Assembly: GCA_947624335.1 (NCBI GenBank)
Contig: CANQJX010000042.1
Span: 1-10,865, forward strand
Length of the DNA: 10,865 nt
Direction: 5' to 3'
Origin: an uncultured Marvinbryantia sp.
GTDB lineage: Bacteria > Bacillota > Clostridia > Lachnospirales > Lachnospiraceae
The number at the start of each line of letters is the position of its first letter. Within the stretch, counting starts at the first letter, position 1. This document shows, one piece after another, positions 6,826-10,865 of this stretch. Below the pieces are notes generated by a model that ran no database searches, was not told where the DNA came from, and was given only the letters and a program-made list of their open reading frames with translations. A program made the position numbers and the translations under genes.

Positions 6826-7035
6826 TTATTTTCCTACGCTCTCCAGATAAGCGTTCAGTCTCGCCACTAACAGGTCCGCCGGTATTCCGTGGACCGCTGC
6901 AGCTTCCTCAAGGGATTCCATCTGGGACGAAGGGCATCCCACGCAGTGCATGCCGCTTCCCATTAAGACTGCCGCCATATTCGGATCTAACTGGAGAATT
7001 TCCCCGATCAACATTTCTTTTTTGACGTCTGCCAT
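6826..7035 (-). CDS. DUF1858 (hybrid-cluster-protein-associated redox disulfide) protein
   Basis: The 69-aa protein is a complete stand-alone DUF1858 domain, the small helical family often annotated as a disulfide-redox domain associated with hybrid cluster (prismane) protein. The hallmark is GMHCVGCPSSQMESLEEAA, with the CxxC pair C31 and C34; upstream is the usual IGEILQLDPNMAAVLMGSGM. The exact biochemical role of the family is not established; a thiol-redox or metal-binding function is inferred from the CxxC. The ATG at 7035 is 13 nt after AGGAGG, rather far for an optimal ribosome-binding site, but no nearer start exists in the frame. It has its own near-consensus promoter and a terminator, so it appears monocistronic between the nitrogen genes and adhE. 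Confidence 0.9.
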   Translation of the reverse strand: MADVKKEMLIGEILQLDPNMAAVLMGSGMHCVGCPSSQMESLEEAAAVHGIPADLLVARLNAYLESVGK

Positions 7036-7073
7036 GATCTTATCTTGACCTCCTGATTTTCTATTGATACCTC

Positions 7074-7102
7074 ATTATAAGACCAATTTGGGCAAGCGTC
7101 AA
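7074..7102 (-). promoter_or_regulatory. Sigma-A promoter of the DUF1858 gene
   Basis: On the minus strand TTGACG (7102-7097) and a perfect TATAAT (7079-7074) are 17 nt apart. The promoter begins 11 nt after the amt stop codon, in a spacer with no convincing amt terminator, so read-through from amt could add to expression. Confidence 0.85.
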
Positions 7103-7113
7103 GACATGCTTTC

Positions 7114-8865
7114 TTATTCTACATCCTGCAGCGCGGCGGAATCTTCCTCGCCCGTGCGGATCTTCACTACCTTATCCACACTGTAAACGAAGATCTTGCC
7201 GTCTCCGATATGTCCCGTGTAAAGCGCTTTCTTTGCCGCTTCGATCACCGATTCTACCGGAATCTCGCTGACAACCACTTCTACCTTCACTTTCGGAAGC
7301 AGGGTCGCGTCCACTTCTACGTCGCGGTAACGCTCGCCCGCGCCCTTTTGAACGCCGCATCCCATTACCTGCGTAACGGTCATGCCGGTCACGCCCAGAT
7401 CGTTCATCGCTTTCTTTACCCGTTCGTATCTGGAAAGCTTGGCAATAATCGATACCTTATAGATTCCGGTATGCGCCGCCAGATTATCTGTCTGCACCAC
7501 TTTAACGGCGGCATTTCTCTGCGCCTGCGAAGCGGCTTCATAATCGTCTGTGCCAAGATTTGTATTTTCATTTACTTCCATAGTCATTGTATTGGCGATA
7601 TCCATAATGCTAAAGCCCGCATAGGCGGAAGGCAGGCCATGCTCGCAGGAATCCAGTCCGACAATTTCTTCTTCCTCCGTTACGCGAAGCCCCACAAGCG
7701 CCCGGATGATCAAAAAGGCAATGGTAATCGTAACCGCGGTCCATGCGGCGACGCTGACAAAACCAAGAAGCTGCTTGCCAAGAAGCGTAAAGCCGCCGCC
7801 GTAAAACAGCCCGGTCAGGCTGTCATTGCCCGGCGCGGAAGTCGTCGCAAACAAGCCGACCGCAATCGTGCCCCAGATACCGTTCAGGCAGTGTACCGCG
7901 ACGGCGCCGACCGGATCGTCCACGCGAAGCACGTTATCCAAGAACCAAACGCCAAAGACTACCAGAAGACCCGCGACCGCGCCGATTACCAATGCGCCTG
8001 TGCAGTCGGTCACGTCGCACGGAGCGGTAATCGCCACCAGACCGGCAAGAGAAGCGTTCAGACACATGGAAACATCCGGCTTGCCGTATTTGATCCAGGT
8101 AAAAATCATGCAGACTACCGTGGCAACCGACGGAGCGATCGTCGTTGTCAGGAAGATAGATCCCAGTTGTTCTACGCTTGTCGCCGCCGCGCCGTTAAAG
8201 CCGTACCAGCCAAGCCACAGGATAAACACGCCCAGGCACCCAAGCGGAAGGTTGTGCCCCGGAAAAGCGTTGACTTTGGTAATCTTTCCGTTTTTATCCT
8301 TTGTAAACTTCCCGATACGCGGTCCAAGCATTTTTGCGCCGATCAGCGCGCTGATGCCGCCCACCATGTGAATCGCGCAGGATCCCGCAAAATCGTGGAA
8401 GCCCAACTGCGCCAGCCAGCCGCCGCCCCAGATCCAGTGCGCTTCAATCGGATAGATCAGCGCGGAAATCACGCCGGAATAAATACAGTAAGAAAGAAAC
8501 TTTGTCCGTTCCGCCATCGCGCCGGAAACAATCGTCGCCGTGGTGGCGCAGAACACAAGGTTAAACACAAAGTTTGACCAGTCAAAATCGTGATAGCTTG
8601 TAAAAATGTCAAAACCCGGCTTCCCGATAAAGCCTACCAGGTCTTCTCCCAGAAGGAGACTGAACCCGATCAGAATAAACATCACCGTGCCGATGCAAAA
8701 ATCCATCAGGTTCTTCATCAAAATGTTTCCGGTGTTTTTTGCCCGCGTAAAGCCCGCCTCTACCATGGCGAACCCCGCCTGCATCCAGAATACCAGAGCC
8801 GCGCCGATTAAAAACCAGACCGCGAATACCTGCCCGTTTACCGCGCTTAAAATTTCTTCTGTCAT
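7114..8865 (-). CDS. amt: Ammonium transporter fused to a C-terminal P-II signalling domain
   Basis: The 583-aa protein joins an Amt/MEP/Rh ammonium channel (about 1-415) to a P-II domain (about 467-583) through a roughly 50-residue linker. The Amt part is an 11-helix membrane protein with the start motif GFAMVEAGFTRAKNTGNILMKN (31-52, shown here as family hallmark), D158-FAGS, and the pore twin histidines H166 (IHMVGG) and H325 (VHCLNG). The P-II part has VTGMTVTQVMGCGVQKG (492-508), the 2-oxoglutarate-pocket residues Q506 and K525, and the nucleotide-binding GHIGDGKIFV and KIRTGEED near its end. P-II proteins normally gate Amt as separate trimers in response to ATP/ADP and 2-oxoglutarate; here sensor and channel share one chain. 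The T-loop keeps Tyr513, but the uridylylated tyrosine (Tyr51 of E. coli GlnB) is Val518. The ATG at 8865 is 7 nt after AGGAGG; a frame start nine codons upstream is rejected. It lies downstream of glnN, with its own promoter and structured leader. Confidence 0.96.
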   Translation of the reverse strand: MTEEILSAVNGQVFAVWFLIGAALVFWMQAGFAMVEAGFTRAKNTGNILMKNLMDFCIGTVMFILIGFSLLLGEDLVGFIGKPGFDIFTSYHDFDWSNFVFNLVFCATTATIVSGAMAERTKFLSYCIYSGVISALIYPIEAHWIWGGGWLAQLGFHDFAGSCAIHMVGGISALIGAKMLGPRIGKFTKDKNGKITKVNAFPGHNLPLGCLGVFILWLGWYGFNGAAATSVEQLGSIFLTTTIAPSVATVVCMIFTWIKYGKPDVSMCLNASLAGLVAITAPCDVTDCTGALVIGAVAGLLVVFGVWFLDNVLRVDDPVGAVAVHCLNGIWGTIAVGLFATTSAPGNDSLTGLFYGGGFTLLGKQLLGFVSVAAWTAVTITIAFLIIRALVGLRVTEEEEIVGLDSCEHGLPSAYAGFSIMDIANTMTMEVNENTNLGTDDYEAASQAQRNAAVKVVQTDNLAAHTGIYKVSIIAKLSRYERVKKAMNDLGVTGMTVTQVMGCGVQKGAGERYRDVEVDATLLPKVKVEVVVSEIPVESVIEAAKKALYTGHIGDGKIFVYSVDKVVKIRTGEEDSAALQDVE

Positions 8866-8889
8866 AATTTTTCCTCCTCTTTTACCATA

Positions 8890-8933
8890 CAAGGGAGATC
8901 ATTGCTGCTCCTCTTCAGCAATTATCTCCCTTG
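8890..8933 (-). promoter_or_regulatory. Long hairpin in the amt leader with an alternative tandem-hairpin fold
   Basis: Just before the amt ribosome-binding site the RNA can form a long hairpin: CAAGGGAGAT with ATCTCCCTTG (10 bp), one A/G mismatch, then ATTGCTG with CAGCAAT (7 bp) around an 8-nt loop. No U-tract follows, and the AGGAGG lies outside the stem. The same RNA can instead fold as two adjacent short hairpins. One is ATTATC-AAGGGA-GATAAT (8938-8921), a hexaloop that uses the 5' arm of the long stem. The other is TGCTG with CAGCA. The two states exclude each other, which is typical of regulated leaders. The ligand or protein is unknown. Confidence 0.6.
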
Positions 8934-8943
8934 ATAATGCAGC

Positions 8944-8967
8944 CAGAATCTCCGCTCATAGATTCTG
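8944..8967 (-). promoter_or_regulatory. Second hairpin of the amt leader
   Basis: CAGAATCT (minus 8967-8960) and AGATTCTG (8951-8944) form a perfect 8-bp stem around an 8-nt loop, between the terminator-like hairpin and the long hairpin. It belongs to no RNA family I recognise. Confidence 0.5.
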
Positions 8968-8968
8968 T

Positions 8969-9009
8969 AAAAAATATGAAAGGCGCCCCTGCCAAAGCAG
9001 GAACGCCTT
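8969..9009 (-). terminator. Terminator-like hairpin inside the amt leader (possible attenuator)
   Basis: AAGGCGTTCCTGC (minus 9009-8997) pairs with GCAGGGGCGCCTT (8992-8980) in a 13-bp stem that includes two G-U pairs, around a UUUG loop. TCATATTTTTT (8979-8969) follows. It has the form of an intrinsic terminator but lies downstream of the amt promoter, about 10 nt into the transcript. It could stop glnN read-through, attenuate amt, or both. Confidence 0.7.
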
Positions 9010-9025
9010 CGTTCTTACGGTTTTC

Positions 9026-9053
9026 ATTATAATCTTAAATTTCGATTTGTCAA
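9026..9053 (-). promoter_or_regulatory. Sigma-A promoter of amt
   Basis: On the minus strand a perfect TTGACA (9053-9048) and a perfect TATAAT (9031-9026) are 16 nt apart, in AT-rich DNA. Transcription would begin near 9019, giving an amt leader of about 150 nt that contains three hairpins. No sigma-54 (TGGCAC/TTGC) element is seen. Confidence 0.85.
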
Positions 9054-9098
9054 ACTATTTTTATCATTTTTTTAGATTTTGGCATAATTGATGATTTT

Positions 9099-9117
9099 AA
9101 AAACATTTTCAAAAATG
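9099..9117 (-). terminator. Possible weak terminator after glnN
   Basis: CATTT-TTGA-AAATG on the minus strand (9117-9104) followed by TTTTT (9103-9099) begins about 20 nt after the glnN stop codon. The stem is short and all but AU-only, so it may be weak. The rest of the glnN-amt spacer down to the amt promoter is AT-rich with nothing else recognisable. Confidence 0.35.
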
Positions 9118-9138
9118 AAATCAGCATTTTTTACAATA

Positions 9139-10865
9139 CTATACTTCAAACAGAAGATCCCCATAAGAAGGCATCGGCCATTCCTCTTTATCGACAATCA
9201 TTTCAAGCTGGTCGACCGGTACGCGCAGTTCCTCCATAGCCGCCGCCACTACGTCGTGATAATATACTGCCTGTTCGCGTCCCGGCTGCATATGTACCGC
9301 CTGTTCCGTAACCTCCTCCAGTTTGATCAGAGAAGTTTTCGCCGCCGCCAGAAGTTTGCTCGACTGGCGCAGCATCTCCAGCGGCACATGGACTTCTACC
9401 TCCGCCGCCTTCATTGTATTGACCGTATCTGACAGATTCCGGTTAAAGCGCAGGACTGCCGGGATAATATGCTTGCTGGCAATGTCGATCATTGCCTTTG
9501 CTTCAATGTTGATCGCCTTGGAATAATTCTCATACTGGATCTCGGCGCGGGAACGCAGTTCCGCCTCGCTGAATACATGGAACTTTCCAAACAGCCGGAT
9601 CGCTTTTTGGGTTACCAGCGCCGGAATCGCGTCCACCATAGACTTGATGTTCGGCAGCCCGCGCCGTTTTGCTTCTTCCACCCATTCTTTGGAATAGCCG
9701 TTTCCGTTAAAGACAATCCGCTGATGATCCTGCGCATACTGTTTAATCAGATCATGCAGCGCCTGCGATTTATCCTGCGCCGCCTCCAGCACGTCGCAGG
9801 CGTCGGAGAATGCCTCCGCAACAATCGTGTTGATCACAACGTTGCACTCCGCCACCGAATCGCGGGATCCTACCATACGAAATTCAAATTTATTTCCGGT
9901 AAAGGCAAACGGCGACGTGCGGTTGCGGTCCGTGGCGTCCTTTGCAAAATCCGGGAGCGTTTTTACGCCCGTGTGCAAGGTTCCGCCCTTGATGCTGTGC
10001 GTCGCTTCGCCCGTGCTGATTAACTGCATCAGCACGTCCTCAAGCTGTTCGCCCAAAAATACGGAAATAATCGCGGGCGGCGCCTCGTTTGCGCCCAGAC
10101 GGTGATCATTTCCCACATCCGCGGCGGATTCGCGCAGAAGATCCGCATGACGGTCAACCGCCCGTAAAATGCAGGTTAAAATCAACAGAAACTGAATATT
10201 ATCGTGCGGCGTCCTGCCGGGGTCGAGAAGATTGATCCCGTCGTCCGTCGTCAGCGACCAATTGTTATGCTTGCCGGAACCGTTTACGCCGGCAAAGGGC
10301 TTTTCGTGAAGCAGGCACTGCAGGCCGTGTTCCTCCGCTACCCGCTTTAAGGTTTCCATAATAATCTGGTTGTGATCCGCCGCCACATTGCACTCCGCAT
10401 AAATGGGAGCCAGCTCATGCTGCGCCGGGGCAACCTCGTTATGCTGCGTTTTTGCCGATACGCCGAGTTTCCAGAGTTCCGCGTTTACATCGTGCATAAA
10501 AGCGGCGATCCGCGGGCGGATTACGCCGAAATAATGGTCGTCCAGTTCCTGCCCTTTCGGCGGCATCGCCCCAAACAGGGTGCGCCCCGTAAAAATCAAA
10601 TCTTTCCGTTTTAAATATTTTTCGCGGTCTACGATAAAGTATTCCTGTTCCACGCCCACCGACGGCTTTACTTTCTGGGATGTCGTATTTCCCAGCAAAC
10701 GCAAAAGGCGCAGCGTCTGTGTCTGGATCGCTTCCATAGAGCGCAAAAGCGGCGTCTTCTGATCCAGCGCCTCGCCCGTATAAGAGCAAAACGCGGTCGG
10801 AATACAAAGGATCGCCCCCGCCTCGTCCTGCCTTACAAACGCCGGGGAAGTGCAGTCCCCCGTCG
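9139..10865 (-). CDS. glnN: Type III glutamine synthetase (5' part outside window)
   Basis: The enzyme makes glutamine from glutamate, ammonia and ATP, and is the entry point of ammonium assimilation. The C-terminal 574 or so residues are present; type III enzymes are about 700 aa, so the N-terminal part and start lie beyond the right edge. The frame is open to the edge: SPAFVRQDEAGAILCIPTAF, then SYTGEALDQKTPLLRSMEA, then GVEQEYFIVD. GVEQEYF, HNEVAPAQHE and GVNGSGKHNNWS are the glutamate/ATP/metal-site signatures of the GSIII class, and the C-terminal DKEEWPMPSYGDLLFEV is also typical. A possible TTG start at 10746 is internal to the conserved region and is not the real start. GSIII occurs in Bacteroidota, cyanobacteria and many Clostridia. 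Its place directly upstream of amt-P-II makes a nitrogen-assimilation block. Confidence 0.96.
   Translation of the reverse strand, partial: TGDCTSPAFVRQDEAGAILCIPTAFCSYTGEALDQKTPLLRSMEAIQTQTLRLLRLLGNTTSQKVKPSVGVEQEYFIVDREKYLKRKDLIFTGRTLFGAMPPKGQELDDHYFGVIRPRIAAFMHDVNAELWKLGVSAKTQHNEVAPAQHELAPIYAECNVAADHNQIIMETLKRVAEEHGLQCLLHEKPFAGVNGSGKHNNWSLTTDDGINLLDPGRTPHDNIQFLLILTCILRAVDRHADLLRESAADVGNDHRLGANEAPPAIISVFLGEQLEDVLMQLISTGEATHSIKGGTLHTGVKTLPDFAKDATDRNRTSPFAFTGNKFEFRMVGSRDSVAECNVVINTIVAEAFSDACDVLEAAQDKSQALHDLIKQYAQDHQRIVFNGNGYSKEWVEEAKRRGLPNIKSMVDAIPALVTQKAIRLFGKFHVFSEAELRSRAEIQYENYSKAINIEAKAMIDIASKHIIPAVLRFNRNLSDTVNTMKAAEVEVHVPLEMLRQSSKLLAAAKTSLIKLEEVTEQAVHMQPGREQAVYYHDVVAAAMEELRVPVDQLEMIVDKEEWPMPSYGDLLFEV

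Noticed and set aside
7210..8577. 455-codon open frame on the plus strand
   Set aside because: It lies wholly antisense to the well-supported Amt-P-II gene, has no ribosome-binding site and a basic, low-complexity composition typical of a GC-biased shadow frame.
9070..9100. Possible sigma-54 promoter (TGGCA) in the glnN-amt spacer
   Set aside because: TGGCAT occurs on the plus strand but no TTGC element stands at the right distance, and it points away from amt.
10744..10746. TTG as a start for glutamine synthetase
   Set aside because: Conserved GSIII sequence (CIPTAFCSYTGEALDQKTPL) continues in frame upstream to the window edge, so the gene is simply cut by the window.

Overview
The window looks like a chromosomal stretch of an anaerobic, low-to-moderate GC Bacillota genome, most likely class Clostridia. 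The grounds are a bifunctional AdhE, a type III glutamine synthetase, an ammonium transporter fused to a P-II domain, a DUF1858 redox-disulfide protein, a VanR-like response regulator, strong AGGAGG ribosome-binding sites and near-consensus sigma-A promoters. The family cannot be fixed from the sequence alone. All nine genes read on the minus strand, so transcription runs from high to low coordinates. I see no mobile element, tRNA, rRNA or CRISPR array.

Region by region, in transcription order. (1) 10865-9139: the C-terminal part of type III glutamine synthetase, cut by the right edge. (2) 9138-8866: an AT-rich spacer with a weak glnN terminator, a strong promoter and a highly structured leader. 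(3) 8865-7114: an Amt ammonium transporter with a C-terminal P-II domain. (4) 7035-6826: a small DUF1858 protein with its own promoter and terminator. (5) 6725-6674: a consensus promoter overlapped by two Rex-like operators, in front of adhE (6652-4046). (6) Close behind adhE, with no terminator seen between the genes: a phosphotransferase/kinase (4026-3274), a small stand-alone FakA/YloV-like domain (3247-2996) and a YfcE-type metallophosphoesterase with a C-terminal extension (2938-2210). A textbook terminator at 2189-2154 closes the unit. (7) asnS with its own promoter (2058-667), followed 42 nt later by a VanR-like response regulator (624-1) that runs off the left edge.

Functionally there are two themes. 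The right part is ammonium assimilation: uptake by Amt, 2-oxoglutarate/nucleotide sensing by P-II, and glutamine synthesis. The middle is fermentative redox balance: AdhE makes ethanol from acetyl-CoA and recycles NADH, under apparent control of the NADH-sensing repressor Rex. The three small genes behind adhE (a kinase fold, a fatty-acid-kinase-like fragment and a phosphoesterase) have no obvious role in ethanol formation. They are the least explained part of the window, together with the amt leader RNA.
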